64,000 bases of DNA from an uncultured Bacteroides sp. (lineage in GTDB: Bacteria; Bacteroidota; Bacteroidia; Bacteroidales; Bacteroidaceae), in the NCBI RefSeq assembly GCF_963677715.1, contig NZ_OY782493.1, forward strand, positions 496,001-560,000, written 5' to 3'. Of the stretch, positions 1 to 11,258 are shown piece after piece. The notes under the pieces are model-generated. The model was given only the letters and a program-made list of their open reading frames with translations. It had not been told where the DNA came from and made no database searches. Position 1 is the first letter of the stretch. Each line of letters opens with the position of its first letter. The position numbers were made by a program, and so were the translations under genes.

Positions 1-3000
1 TCAATTCCATAAGGTACAATTAAAGGAAATTCCTGCGCTATCGGGTACGGGCAAGGAAGATGTTTCAATTCCATAAGGTACAATTAAAGGATTGAAGGCT
101 CTGTTTCGCAAGGACTAGAGCAGACAAGTTTCAATTCCATAAGGTACAATTAAAGGATATCTTCACGTACTAAGGCTGGCGTAAGGGCTGCAAGTTTCAA
201 TTCCATAAGGTACAATTAAAGGATCCATGAATGAGGATGAATTATATCTTATGGTTAGTTTCAATTCCATAAGGTACAATTAAAGGAAAGTGTCTGATTC
301 TTGATCTATTATAGCTAAAAAAGTTTCAATTCCATAAGGTACAATTAAAGGTGCAATAATCGCACCGTGTTTCTTTATCATATTTATGTTTCAATTCCAT
401 AAGGTACAATTAAAGGGGTCGGAAATATAAAGGCGAGGTTGGTGTTATCTTTGTTTCAATTCCATAAGGTACAATTAAAGGAAAGATCTGGTTTGACGGC
501 GAGAACTGGAGACTTATGTTTCAATTCCATAAGGTACAATTAAAGGGCTGAAATAGACGCTGCACCAGAAATTGTTGAGTTGGTTTCAATTCCATAAGGT
601 ACAATTAAAGGCAGTTTGAAGTTATGTGTTATTACACGGAAAGCGACGTTTCAATTCCATAAGGTACAATTAAAGGATTATTTAAAAATATTAATAAAGT
701 CCTAATCTCTTTGTTTCAATTCCATAAGGTACAATTAAAGGCGGCTATACAATAGTAGTTACATATCTGCAATTCTCGTTTCAATTCCATAAGGTACAAT
801 TAAAGGCTTACTTTTAGATACTAACTTACTAAAATATACTTAGTTTCAATTCCATAAGGTACAATTAAAGGACGTTGTATTTGTTCATCCGTGTACTAAT
901 TGTATTAGTTTCAATTCCATAAGGTACAATTAAAGGGGCCGCAGCAACAGAGCTTACGCAGACCGTGAAAAGGGTTTCAATTCCATAAGGTACAATTAAA
1001 GGTTACGCCGTCTGGTGCTAAGCCTGTAATCTGAACGTTTCAATTCCATAAGGTACAATTAAAGGTCATTAACACTTGCAGGGCCGGGTTCAGCTTTGTA
1101 TAGTTTCAATTCCATAAGGTACAATTAAAGGTCTGAAGAGGCTCTTCAATTTAATAAAGATAACAAGTTTCAATTCCATAAGGTACAATTAAAGGAGCTG
1201 GAAACATTCCTCCTTATTTGATCGGAGGAGTTTCAATTCCATAAGGTACAATTAAAGGAAGATTTAATAGATGCATCCGTCAAAGATGGTAGCAGTTTCA
1301 ATTCCATAAGGTACAATTAAAGGGGTGTACTGAATGCGGTCATACATGGAAACCAACCGGTTTCAATTCCATAAGGTACAATTAAAGGAGCTAACGAATT
1401 TCTTTCAACGATTGAATTTAATGAGTTTCAATTCCATAAGGTACAATTAAAGGAACTATTTGCTTTATTGGCAATCGTGTTCTGAAGGCGTTTCAATTCC
1501 ATAAGGTACAATTAAAGGCCGGCTGTGCTTACAGAGAATCTATTTCAGGATAATAGTTTCAATTCCATAAGGTACAATTAAAGGTGGACTATGTGCGGTT
1601 ATGATGAGAACAAAGACGTGGTTTCAATTCCATAAGGTACAATTAAAGGCTGTTTTGTGGCTAGGTCCTGATACGCTTCAACTGTTTCAATTCCATAAGG
1701 TACAATTAAAGGCAGGTGAAATATTACAATCAAATGCAATAGTAAAAGGTTTCAATTCCATAAGGTACAATTAAAGGCTTCCATCTCTCCGATAAAACCA
1801 AGTTTCTTACCCGGTTTCAATTCCATAAGGTACAATTAAAGGACCGTTTGCCAATCCCTCAACGATATTCTCACAAAGTTTCAATTCCATAAGGTACAAT
1901 TAAAGGTTGAGAGCAATCGTTCAAGCAGCTTGTCACTCTTCTGCGTTTCAATTCCATAAGGTACAATTAAAGGCTTCATTCTATTCGCAGATTGTGTTCT
2001 GACTTCCAAGTTTCAATTCCATAAGGTACAATTAAAGGCTTAATAAAATTAAGCGCACTAATAGGAACACTAGGTTTCAATTCCATAAGGTACAATTAAA
2101 GGAATTTTAAATGATAAATATACGGAGCAAAGATAATAGTTTCAATTCCATAAGGTACAATTAAAGGGAGGGATAGTTTTATTTTTTATAGAAGTTTCTA
2201 CGGTTTCAATTCCATAAGGTACAATTAAAGGAATATTCAGCGATTGAGGTTGTAGAAGATAAGCCTAGTTTCAATTCCATAAGGTACAATTAAAGGGCTA
2301 TTCCGTGACCTTAAGATGAAAGAGCTTCCATCGTTTCAATTCCATAAGGTACAATTAAAGGCCTGCAAAGTGATATTGCTTGCTGTCTGATCTATGCGTT
2401 TCAATTCCATAAGGTACAATTAAAGGTAAAATCAGCAAAAACAGGAAACGGCGTCTGGTATCGTTTCAATTCCATAAGGTACAATTAAAGGACTAATATG
2501 TTTTGTAATGGTGAAATTGTTGAGCAAGTTTCAATTCCATAAGGTACAATTAAAGGTAGGTGAGATTAAATTTGTTTTGGAGGGTTCTCAAAGTTTCAAT
2601 TCCATAAGGTACAATTAAAGGATTCATCAATCGCATCATTAAACATTGTTCTTATATGTTTCAATTCCATAAGGTACAATTAAAGGTCAGCAGCTTTTTC
2701 ATCTAATGTTTTCATCTTTTATGTTTCAATTCCATAAGGTACAATTAAAGGTCAAGAGAAGTCCGGAAGGTAGAGGGATGCATACCTCGTTTCAATTCCA
2801 TAAGGTACAATTAAAGGATAAGGTTGAGCACAAAGTTGAGTACCACTTTTATGTTTCAATTCCATAAGGTACAATTAAAGGTGAGAAGATTCCCACCACC
2901 TGAAACAATAAAAATTAGTTTCAATTCCATAAGGTACAATTAAAGGTATTGTATAATACAGTCACGTATTTAGAGATTTCAGTTTCAATTCCATAAGGTA

Positions 3001-5204
3001 CAATTAAAGGTCGAGCACTTGCTGTTCAATCTGCTGGCGTTTTTCGTTTCAATTCCATAAGGTACAATTAAAGGGCAAATCGTTATTGCTAAGAGGAATC
3101 CAAATATACGAGTTTCAATTCCATAAGGTACAATTAAAGGTTGACAGAAGATCAGCTTAACCAAAAAGTGAGAGTTGTTTCAATTCCATAAGGTACAATT
3201 AAAGGCGTAATTTGGGGCAGCCTAAATTTACCATATTGAAGTTTCAATTCCATAAGGTACAATTAAAGGAGTACTTTTAATTATAAAACCGTAGAGGGTG
3301 AAACAGTTTCAATTCCATAAGGTACAATTAAAGGACAGCCAAACTATTGCTGAATGTGTCAATTTGTCGAGTTTCAATTCCATAAGGTACAATTAAAGGA
3401 TTTCTCATCGCATGTGTTCATTAATGGATTTAGAAGTTTCAATTCCATAAGGTACAATTAAAGGATCAAAAGTTGTTTCTTTTATCGACCATGTAAAGAT
3501 GTTTCAATTCCATAAGGTACAATTAAAGGAAGACTATACGATCTCAAATAAGTACCTTGATAGGAGTTTCAATTCCATAAGGTACAATTAAAGGACGTGG
3601 GATCAGCTTGCAGAAGTCCTTAACTCAACAGTTTCAATTCCATAAGGTACAATTAAAGGCGGAACATCCTGAATTGGCCAACAAAAGTGTTATGTTTCAA
3701 TTCCATAAGGTACAATTAAAGGATGTACGTAAATAAGAATATGAGCAAACGAATATGTTTCAATTCCATAAGGTACAATTAAAGGTTTTCTGACTGTTCC
3801 TCTTTCGGTTCTATCTTCCAGTTTCAATTCCATAAGGTACAATTAAAGGTCTTTCATCGTTCATTAATATTTGATTTAGCTTAATTTGTTTCAATTCCAT
3901 AAGGTACAATTAAAGGACCCCCTAAGTATTCGTTACAATAAAAAAAACGATGTTTCAATTCCATAAGGTACAATTAAAGGTGAGAATTAGCCTTCCGGTA
4001 ACGGGGAATCTGAAAGGTTTCAATTCCATAAGGTACAATTAAAGGATGTAAATTGTATTCAATTGACTTCAAATTAAAGTCGTTTCAATTCCATAAGGTA
4101 CAATTAAAGGTCTGTAATCCCGTGGTGTAGGGCGTTTTAGCGGTGTGTTTCAATTCCATGAGGTACAATTAAAGGGTTGTACTCAGACTGTGAAAGCCCT
4201 AGCTTTCCACGTTTCAATTCCATGAGGTACAATTAAAGGAAAAACTAACAAACTATTATTTACAAACACCTGTCAAGTTTCAATTCCATGAGGTACAATT
4301 AAAGGTTCGTCACATTAAGAGCTTGATTGAATTCAACGAGTTTCAATTCCATGAGGTACAATTAAAGGCTAATGCTTTTTGTAACTTCTTATAAAAGGCT
4401 TTCGTTTCAATTCCATGAGGTACAATTAAAGGCTCCGCGGTAGTAGTGCAACTATTGAGCATAAATAGTTTCAATTCCATGAGGTACAATTAAAGGTATC
4501 AAAATCAGAGTTCAGTACAAAGTTTACAACATGTTTCAATTCCATGAGGTACAATTAAAGGACAACGTTCGTGTATGTTCTATCTGTCGAATTCTTTGTT
4601 TCAATTCCATGAGGTACAATTAAAGGCACAATACGCTTCTATGAATATAAACGATTCGCAGCAGTTTCAATTCCATGAGGTACAATTAAAGGAAAGGAGA
4701 AAACATTATATGAAGATTTAAAAAACCAGTTTCAATTCCATGAGGTACAATTAAAGGCGCTAATGAGATACCCTTTTGATTCATTAACTTGGTTTCAATT
4801 CCATGAGGTACAATTAAAGGGTGATGCAGCTTGTTGATGGTACCGGGAGGAATTAGTTTCAATTCCATGAGGTACAATTAAAGGTGTAAACACAATACTG
4901 GCTGCCAGCGTGGTAACACGTTTCAATTCCATGAGGTACAATTAAAGGCCTAGTTGCAATGTACAGGGTATTAAAGTCAATGAGTTTCAATTCCATGAGG
5001 TACAATTAAAGGGGAATTACTTATGTGTCAAGCGACGGAGCAACACTGTTTCAATTCCATGAGGTACAATTAAAGGAAATAGAAAAATTGTCTGGGCAAA
5101 GCGTACTGTTGTTTCAATTCCATGAGGTACAATTAAAGGACTTTGTATTCGTACATCCATGCACTAACCGTATTAGTTTCAATTCCATGAGGTACAATTA
5201 AAGG
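1..5204 (-). CRISPR. Long type I-B CRISPR array (81 repeats, 80 spacers visible)
   Basis: A 29-base repeat recurs 81 times with spacers of 34-38 bases. The first copy (1-26) lacks three bases at the window edge, so the array continues to the left; the last copy is 5176-5204. Read on the minus strand the repeat ends in ATTGAAAC, the usual 8-base 5' handle of type I-B crRNAs, so transcription runs right to left and the leader lies between the array and cas2. The 64 leader-distal repeats (up to 4082-4110) carry CCATAAGG and the 17 leader-proximal ones (from 4147-4175) carry CCATGAGG on the plus strand. Many spacers stay open in one frame on either strand, as expected for protospacers in phage genes. 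Spacers 872-907 and 5140-5175 are diverged versions of one protospacer. I saw no exact duplicate spacers. Confidence 0.99.
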
Positions 5205-5254
5205 TCTCCAATTTAAAAACAGGTAATCCCTGTATATCAATTGGTTAGCGGGTG

Positions 5255-5262
5255 CAAATATA
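5255..5262 (-). promoter_or_regulatory. Predicted -7 box of the CRISPR array promoter
   Basis: On the minus strand this reads TATATTTG, matching the Bacteroides TAnnTTTG box. Transcription would begin near 5247, about 40 bases before the first repeat. No good TTTG box is seen 19-21 bases upstream, so the call rests on one box and on its position. Confidence 0.5.
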
Positions 5263-5282
5263 TAAATTTTCTTTCTAAAAAG

Positions 5283-5322
5283 TGTCGATCATCAGTGATA
5301 TAAAAATCCCTGATGATCGACA
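5283..5322 (-). terminator. Perfect 13-bp inverted repeat after cas2, likely terminator of the cas operon
   Basis: TGTCGATCATCAG (5283-5295) and its exact reverse complement (5310-5322) flank a 14-base loop. On the minus strand the stem is followed by CTTTTT, so it can end the cas2 transcript before the array promoter at 5255-5262 restarts transcription. It could also serve as a leader element for spacer acquisition. Confidence 0.6.
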
Positions 5323-5416
5323 TATATTATAAATAGCTGATTTTCAATAAGTCAAAGAACAAATACTGCTTATTTTGCAGCAAATATAAGGTCATTATGC
5401 AGACATTGACAACTTG

Positions 5417-5680
5417 CTATAAGAAAATATCTATACTACTACGCTCTTTTCCAACGATTTGTTTCTCAGTCCACTTCACATCTCTGCCTTTGAAAATGAT
5501 AATGCTATCGCTCTCTTCCTTCATAAACTTTTTGGCAGCAATGAGTAACTCATGCAAGCGAACTTCCGAAATCTCACCCTCAAAGACGGAGTTCTGAATC
5601 CAATTCAGATACTTGCGGCAAAGCTTTAACATTTTTGCTACGCGCTTCTCTCCGAAATCGTAAACTAGAATCACATACAT
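5417..5680 (-). CDS. cas2: CRISPR-associated endonuclease Cas2
   Basis: This 87-residue protein has the usual Cas2 length and the first beta strand MYVILVYDFG, whose Asp8 is the conserved acidic residue at the dimer interface. Cas2 bridges two Cas1 dimers in the spacer integration complex. It is the last gene of the cas operon, four bases after cas1, and is followed by a terminator-like stem and the array leader. Confidence 0.95.
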   Translation of the reverse strand: MYVILVYDFGEKRVAKMLKLCRKYLNWIQNSVFEGEISEVRLHELLIAAKKFMKEESDSIIIFKGRDVKWTEKQIVGKERSSIDIFL

Positions 5681-5684
5681 ATAG

Positions 5685-6701
5685 CTACCAATACATCTTA
5701 AATGGTTTATACTCTTCTATTTTCAACAAATGCTTTGTCAGCTTATAGCATTCTAATTTTATCAAATGTCGATAACTGACATTGCGTTTCAAACTACGAT
5801 GCTGAATGGTCTCCTGAAGTCGATCTTCCAATGCTTTTACAAAGATCTTTTTTCCTTCTGAGTTTAACAAGCATTTATTCAGTTTCTTGTCGAAATGTTT
5901 CTCTTGAATCTCTTTTTTGTTGAGCACTTTGAAGATCACACGATCAACGATTATCGGCTTAAAGATCTCTGCTACGTCCAGTGCCAACGAGTATCGTCTT
6001 TCACCCGGAGTGTGCAGAAAGCTTATTGTCGGGTTGAGCTGCGTTTGGTTAATTGCACGCAAACACAGTGTGTAGCAAATCATGTTACCAAAAGAGATCA
6101 ACGCATTTACCTCATTGCGAGGAGGCTGTTTAGTGCGGTTGCCCATCTCGAAATCATTTAAGATCAAGTTGAAAGCATCATAGTAGGTCTGGCGAATCAT
6201 TCCCTCCACACCCATCAACTCTTGAACCGTTTTTGATTCAGGAATCTTCAGAGAAAGCAATTTCATGATCTCCATAATATCCTCCATATCTTTCCCTCTG
6301 CGATTGTAGTATTGCAGATTCTTCAACATGTTGAATACAGCCCCATCGATAAATTTCTGGGCAATGATGAGGCATCTCTTTTTATCCTGATACGCTGCCG
6401 TTTGAGCCAATAACATTCTACCCGATAAGAGTCCGTCGCGGGGCATAAAAGATCCGGTATAATTCTCATAATAGTCAAAGAAATGAACGGCTATATCCTT
6501 CTGCCCTAAGAAGTTGAATAATGCGCTGTTGGCTGTCAGCGAGCCAAAAACATAGAACTCGTTTATATCTTCTACCGGTAGATAACGTGGGGTTCCCTGA
6601 ACCGGATGCTCAGCTTCTACATCCGATATGGGAGTAAACTTCAACGTGTTGTCTCGCCTCTCCAACGATCCGGGGTTAAATAAATAGTACGTCTTTTTCA
6701 T
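5685..6701 (-). CDS. cas1: CRISPR integrase Cas1 (type I-B)
   Basis: This 338-residue Cas1 catalyses insertion of new spacers at the leader end of the array. The metal-binding residues are visible: Glu166 in GVEGMIRQ, His230 in [10 protein letters not shown], and Asp242/Glu245 in [12 protein letters not shown]. Length and motif order fit the Cas1b group. The start overlaps the cas4 stop by four bases, so translation is probably coupled, and cas4-cas1-cas2 form the adaptation block. The high spacer count and the recent spacers at the leader suggest that adaptation works or did so recently. Confidence 0.97.
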   Translation of the reverse strand: MKKTYYLFNPGSLERRDNTLKFTPISDVEAEHPVQGTPRYLPVEDINEFYVFGSLTANSALFNFLGQKDIAVHFFDYYENYTGSFMPRDGLLSGRMLLAQTAAYQDKKRCLIIAQKFIDGAVFNMLKNLQYYNRRGKDMEDIMEIMKLLSLKIPESKTVQELMGVEGMIRQTYYDAFNLILNDFEMGNRTKQPPRNEVNALISFGNMICYTLCLRAINQTQLNPTISFLHTPGERRYSLALDVAEIFKPIIVDRVIFKVLNKKEIQEKHFDKKLNKCLLNSEGKKIFVKALEDRLQETIQHRSLKRNVSYRHLIKLECYKLTKHLLKIEEYKPFKMYW

Positions 6702-7210
6702 TCTTCTTCCTCCGTGCTATAACAAAAGTCATAATAACTACAATTCTTACAGATGCGTTTTTTCACTAGGGGAGGGCACTCCTCGCTTTCGATAATCTTT
6801 CGTATTTCCGTCTCCATAGTCTGGATTGTTTCCCTGTCGATATCCGATAATACGATAGTATCCGTTTTCCTCAAAACAGGATACTCCAATATGCCCGTTA
6901 CGCCTACAATGCCATTTTTCTCGAACACGTACAAGTAATATTTTAGCTGCCATTCATGCGCTCTCTCCACTTTATTGGACTTCTTTATTTCATGAATCAC
7001 CTTGTTTCTTGTGTCATAGAAGTCCACCTTGATTCCATCCAGTTCCACTTCTTCATATTTCGAAGAGCGTTGCGGATATGATTCCTCATGAATAAGTTTC
7101 CCCTCATAGACCAGATCCGAAGTATGTTCCATGCTTATCTCGTTAGCAAACAGCCAAAGCTTGCGTTTGCATACTTGATAATAATTGAAGTGAGTGCCTG
7201 TTGTTTGCAT
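6698..7210 (-). CDS. cas4: CRISPR-associated exonuclease Cas4
   Basis: This 170-residue Cas4 is a RecB-like nuclease with an iron-sulfur cluster that trims prespacers and helps select PAM-proximal ends. The motifs are complete: Cys14 plus Cys154, Cys157 and Cys163 ([11 protein letters not shown]) for the cluster, Asp63 in KVDF, Glu74/Lys76 in EIKKSNK, and the QLKYY motif at 88-92. It lies two bases after cas3 and overlaps cas1. Confidence 0.95.
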   Translation of the reverse strand: MQTTGTHFNYYQVCKRKLWLFANEISMEHTSDLVYEGKLIHEESYPQRSSKYEEVELDGIKVDFYDTRNKVIHEIKKSNKVERAHEWQLKYYLYVFEKNGIVGVTGILEYPVLRKTDTIVLSDIDRETIQTMETEIRKIIESEECPPLVKKRICKNCSYYDFCYSTEEEE

Positions 7211-7212
7211 AC

Positions 7213-9498
7213 CTATATTACTTGATTAAAATCATCAGATTTTTCTTCAATATCTAGCTGTAATCCTAGATCATCATCATATTTTCTATCAATAACATAA
7301 TATGATTGTTCTTTAATTGTATTTTTCTTAAGCATTTCAAAAGCTGATATATCGCGATGAATGCCTTCATTCGTAATGATAGAAACAAAGCGCCTCTTTG
7401 TTACGGATACTTTTAAACTTTCTGCCTTAATAAATTTATTTTCTTCCAATAGCTTAAGGTATTGAGATGTCAGAATAGAAGGGAGAACTTTTACTCCATC
7501 AAATTGTTTTTCAAATTCTTCTTCGCGATGTGAGTCATAGATAAACGGAGCAAGATTTTCCATCACGTCTGCTTTTAGATGCGAATATACCCGGTCGAAA
7601 TCTTCCTTGTCTTTTTTGTTCCAACCAACATAAACATCATCGATATGTTTTTGCATATCGATTTCGGCAACTACTCCTGAATTGTGAGATTGTATTTTAC
7701 GAAGGGCATCTAGTGTTCGTGTGATAACTTCTTCGTTTTTATAAATATATTTATCTATGTCGTTCCGCATAGAGAAAATGATGCAATCACACGGTGGGCG
7801 ATATTGTCCATTTACCCGATGGCGATTGACACGCCCAAAACGTTGCAACAAGGCGTCGAGTGGGGCTGGTTCAGTGAAAATAACATCGTAGTCAATATCC
7901 AAACTTACTTCGATGGCTTGCGTTCCAACAAGAAGTTTTACTTCATCTAATTTTAGTTCACTTTCCTTTTTATTCCGATCAATGCCATTAAACGCACTAT
8001 GCAACAACACTTTCTTTGAAGCATTTAAACTGTTGTAAATGGCTTGGGCTTGCTTCACCGTATTACTCACTACCAAAACTTTGTCACCTGCATTTAGTCG
8101 TTGCTGAATATCTTCAATGTGTTCTGAAAGTAACCCGTCAGCAACTTTGATTCTGTGACGAATAAACGATTGGTAAAGATCAGCATCAGCACTGATTTCC
8201 GAGTATTCACCGATGGCATCGGTAAACTCTTTTTTTAGGAAAGTTGGAAGAGTGGCCGTCATTAAACAGACTTTTACATTCAGAAACTTAGTGGCAAATT
8301 CAATTAAAACTTTGATCTGTGCCGTAACTTCTGGATCGTAAGCATGAATTTCGTCGAAAATGAAATAACCTCCACTCATTTCGAAGATGCCTTTTTCAAA
8401 ACCTTTCAATCCAAAAATGGATTTCAACAACTGGAAAGGGGTTGCCACTTTTAGCGGAGGTACCAAAGCCCTAAAGCTCTCTTTCAGTTGATTCTTCAGT
8501 TTTTCATTTTGACAACTATCGTTTTCGTCGCCAAATCGGCTTTCGATATATTCCGCAAGTTTTCCATGAACAACACCTACAATTCCATTATTTCCCTGCA
8601 TTTTATCATCAAGTCTCTCGAACATGGCATTGATGGAAGCTGTAAACGGCAGAATGTAAAAAGTCCGTCCTTGTCCGTTCTCTTTCATTTGTTTGTGCAG
8701 CCACATCAATGATGCTTCTGTTTTACCAGAACCAGTAGGCGCGGTAAGCACAATGTTTCCATTTATTTCCGAAGCCTTTTTTTGGTGGAAATACGGAGCC
8801 CACTTTGTCTCATACAAGAAGTTAAAATGCTTTTCTTCTAAAACATTTACTTTGAAAACTCCGGCAGAGGCAGAGTGGTCGCATTGTTTTAACGCCCCTG
8901 CCGCCAATAATAATTCTTTGAAATTGATATTTGTTGAATTGACCGGATTACGTGTATAATCCTTTATCAATTGTATGGGCAACACCAGCGGACTTGATTT
9001 TAATGAAACATGGTATCCTTTAAGGAAGGACTGAATAAATCGATCATTTAGTTTTTTGGTTTCTTCATCCCAATCCAATTTTCCATCTTCGCCTAGCGAC
9101 AATAAATCTTCGCCTGTTTTATAACCTTTTTGAATATGGTTGAACAGGAAAATGAAATCCTTGTGATGTCCGGCTATAATCAATTTCAAGAGCAACTTAT
9201 CCTCTTCAGGTAAATCCAATTGTTCCACAAACGGAACTGAAAACAGTTCGTGCCGCTGGTGATACCAGTTTTTCTGCTTTCCTAAAAGCATTTTCTGAAA
9301 CTCGGAATGTGCTTTTCCTAAATCGTGAAATATAATGCTCAAGCGAACAAGTTCCCAGAAATGGTTCAAATCATTCACGGGTAAACGTCCAAATGCTTTT
9401 CGGAGCGAATCATATACGCTCAGGCATTCATCGATGTGCTGCTTTAAGGATATAGGAGGTTCTGATTTCGCCAGAACCTCCTGGTCACTAATTTTCAT
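7213..9498 (-). CDS. cas3: CRISPR-associated helicase/nuclease Cas3
   Basis: This 761-residue fusion of an HD nuclease and a superfamily 2 helicase degrades DNA marked by Cascade. HD residues are present: His21, His58-Asp59 in IFHDLGKAH, and His111-His112 in AGHHKDF. Helicase motifs follow: Walker A TAPTGSGKT (252-260), DEIH (382-385), TATLP (414-418), and the QRFGRVNRHR motif VI near residue 560. No motif is lost, so interference should be competent. The start overlaps the cas5 stop. Confidence 0.97.
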   Translation of the reverse strand: MKISDQEVLAKSEPPISLKQHIDECLSVYDSLRKAFGRLPVNDLNHFWELVRLSIIFHDLGKAHSEFQKMLLGKQKNWYHQRHELFSVPFVEQLDLPEEDKLLLKLIIAGHHKDFIFLFNHIQKGYKTGEDLLSLGEDGKLDWDEETKKLNDRFIQSFLKGYHVSLKSSPLVLPIQLIKDYTRNPVNSTNINFKELLLAAGALKQCDHSASAGVFKVNVLEEKHFNFLYETKWAPYFHQKKASEINGNIVLTAPTGSGKTEASLMWLHKQMKENGQGRTFYILPFTASINAMFERLDDKMQGNNGIVGVVHGKLAEYIESRFGDENDSCQNEKLKNQLKESFRALVPPLKVATPFQLLKSIFGLKGFEKGIFEMSGGYFIFDEIHAYDPEVTAQIKVLIEFATKFLNVKVCLMTATLPTFLKKEFTDAIGEYSEISADADLYQSFIRHRIKVADGLLSEHIEDIQQRLNAGDKVLVVSNTVKQAQAIYNSLNASKKVLLHSAFNGIDRNKKESELKLDEVKLLVGTQAIEVSLDIDYDVIFTEPAPLDALLQRFGRVNRHRVNGQYRPPCDCIIFSMRNDIDKYIYKNEEVITRTLDALRKIQSHNSGVVAEIDMQKHIDDVYVGWNKKDKEDFDRVYSHLKADVMENLAPFIYDSHREEEFEKQFDGVKVLPSILTSQYLKLLEENKFIKAESLKVSVTKRRFVSIITNEGIHRDISAFEMLKKNTIKEQSYYVIDRKYDDDLGLQLDIEEKSDDFNQVI

Positions 9499-10154
9499 AC
9501 TTTTATTTCATGAAGAAATATATCACAATTAAATTCGGCTGCATCATGGCAATAACCTTTTAACTGTGAATTTACTGGATTGTCATAAGATATTACTGTA
9601 TAAGGTGCTGTGTTTAAATTCTTACGAGGAATTGTATTTGTAAAATACTGAGGCAATGCTTGTATTTGCCCAGGTAAATAATTATCAATAAATGGAATTA
9701 TTTGACCTGCAATTTTAGCATTTTCGATTTGCTTTAATTCAACAGTCTTTATGCTTTCCACTCGAGCTAAATCACAACTTCTTCCTAATAATAATGGATA
9801 GACAGGTTGTTTCAAACAAGATATCAAATATTCGTCAGTCAAGTAGATAAAGAGACGACAATCATAGAGAAATTCTCGTTGAATAACATTCGATTTTGCT
9901 ATGTTTTTGGGATATTTCTTTTCGTGAGCTTCAATTTGATAGATTGTCTCTAAGTCTACTGCTTTACATTTAAAGTCAAAATAATATCCTAAATAGAACT
10001 CCCTTTCTTCTATATATTTACCAGAAGCAGCATTTAATAATCCCATGACAGTGCTGATAGGAGGGACTTCAAGTGTAGGATGAAATCCTGAAATTAAATT
10101 TGGATATCTAAAGCTAGAAGTCCATGTTTCAATTTTTACACAAAAAGCTTTCAT
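9495..10154 (-). CDS. cas5: Cascade subunit Cas5 (type I-B)
   Basis: This 219-residue RAMP protein opens with the Cas5 N-terminal region (MKAFCVKIETWTSSFR) and the PPISTVMGLLNAASG motif typical of the Cas5t/Cas5b group. Cas5 caps the 5' handle of the crRNA in Cascade. It overlaps cas7 upstream and cas3 downstream by four bases each. Confidence 0.92.
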   Translation of the reverse strand: MKAFCVKIETWTSSFRYPNLISGFHPTLEVPPISTVMGLLNAASGKYIEEREFYLGYYFDFKCKAVDLETIYQIEAHEKKYPKNIAKSNVIQREFLYDCRLFIYLTDEYLISCLKQPVYPLLLGRSCDLARVESIKTVELKQIENAKIAGQIIPFIDNYLPGQIQALPQYFTNTIPRKNLNTAPYTVISYDNPVNSQLKGYCHDAAEFNCDIFLHEIKV

Positions 10155-11251
10155 TCTATAATTTTAGATTTCAATTCTTCACAATATTCATCTATTGCTT
10201 TGTTTACAGGTAATATTTCAACAACAGGAATATCTGACATCGTTTTTAGGGAACTGAGTTGAGATACAATATCATCCATAAATCCTGTTCGATAACCAAT
10301 AAATACTTTTCCGATGAATGTTTCTTTATAATCCTTGAGAACTTCAATTAATCCTTCAATATTGAACACCATATTTTGATCCCATTCACCATTGCTTTTC
10401 ACAATGTGGCTAAAAGGATGGTTTCCTGTGTTTGTTGTTGCTAAGATTATAAACTTAGGTGTTACATCTCCCATGTTATTTGTTTGCATGGCACCGCCAG
10501 AAATAAACTTTAATGCTTTTATCGTTTCTATTGCTCTTTTTTCACGTATTTCATCGGATAATCTTAGAAGTTTTTTGGGATTACCTTTGCCATCTAAAAC
10601 AAATGGGTCATCAATTTGCGTAGCACCGTTCTTTAGTGCTTCTTCCTGTAACAGAGCTGAAAGGTTTTTATATCCAGTACGGTCATAATTAGAGAATGTT
10701 CCAACCATTGAAATGTCTAAGCTAAACATTCCCTTCATTATTGTGCTGTATTCTTGTTTTTGATAAGGAACGGCATCTCCTTCTTGACGAGACATACTAG
10801 ACCAATGATCAGCAGGAGTTACACTTCCTACGGAAATAATTGCAGAGTTTTTTAGTGGAGATACGCGAGTAACAGTTACATTTGTTAATTTAGGATTTCC
10901 TTTTTTATCTTTTACCACTTCTCCATTTTCATCTACTTCTACATCTTTTGCTGCACGCATATAGCCAAAAACATCATCATCAGGATATTTCAATGGGTCA
11001 GCGTTTGTGAATACAATCTTGCCTTCTCTCGTTAATGGTGACAAATTCCATCCTATATTCTTTTGAAGTGCTTCTCGCCACCAATAACGCCATGCTTGTC
11101 CTGATACATAAACATAGTTTCGCCCATTTTTTTTAATAGATTTAGTAGCGATACCATTCTCATTGTTGCTGGAAGTGTTTTTACCTGCATTGTTTAATGC
11201 AACAGCATCTACATCAAGTAAAATGAACCCTTGAGTTTTAATATTTTTCAT
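10151..11251 (-). CDS. cas7: Cascade backbone subunit Cas7 (Cst2/DevR group)
   Basis: This 366-residue RAMP protein forms the filament along the crRNA spacer. The N-terminus (KTQGFILLDVDAVALNNAG), the YVYVSGQAWRYWWRE segment and the glycine-rich SGGAMQTNNMGDV segment fit the type I-B Cas7/Cst2/DevR family. I chose the ATG at 11251 because it sits just after the cas8 stop and begins at the conserved strand; an in-frame start at 11287 would lie inside cas8. Confidence 0.93.
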   Translation of the reverse strand: MKNIKTQGFILLDVDAVALNNAGKNTSSNNENGIATKSIKKNGRNYVYVSGQAWRYWWREALQKNIGWNLSPLTREGKIVFTNADPLKYPDDDVFGYMRAAKDVEVDENGEVVKDKKGNPKLTNVTVTRVSPLKNSAIISVGSVTPADHWSSMSRQEGDAVPYQKQEYSTIMKGMFSLDISMVGTFSNYDRTGYKNLSALLQEEALKNGATQIDDPFVLDGKGNPKKLLRLSDEIREKRAIETIKALKFISGGAMQTNNMGDVTPKFIILATTNTGNHPFSHIVKSNGEWDQNMVFNIEGLIEVLKDYKETFIGKVFIGYRTGFMDDIVSQLSSLKTMSDIPVVEILPVNKAIDEYCEELKSKIIE

Positions 11252-11258
11252 AGTATGA

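Larger units (their letters stand above)
5205..5416 (-). promoter_or_regulatory. CRISPR leader
   Basis: This AT-rich non-coding stretch lies between the newest repeat (5176-5204) and the cas2 stop. Given the array direction it must be the leader where new spacers are inserted. It contains a minus-strand TAnnTTTG box and a perfect inverted repeat, both listed separately. Confidence 0.8.

Noticed and set aside
4686..4877. Open frame of 63 codons inside the CRISPR array, minus strand
   Set aside because: Its peptide is the repeat translated again and again (PLIVPHGIET), so it is an artefact of the array.
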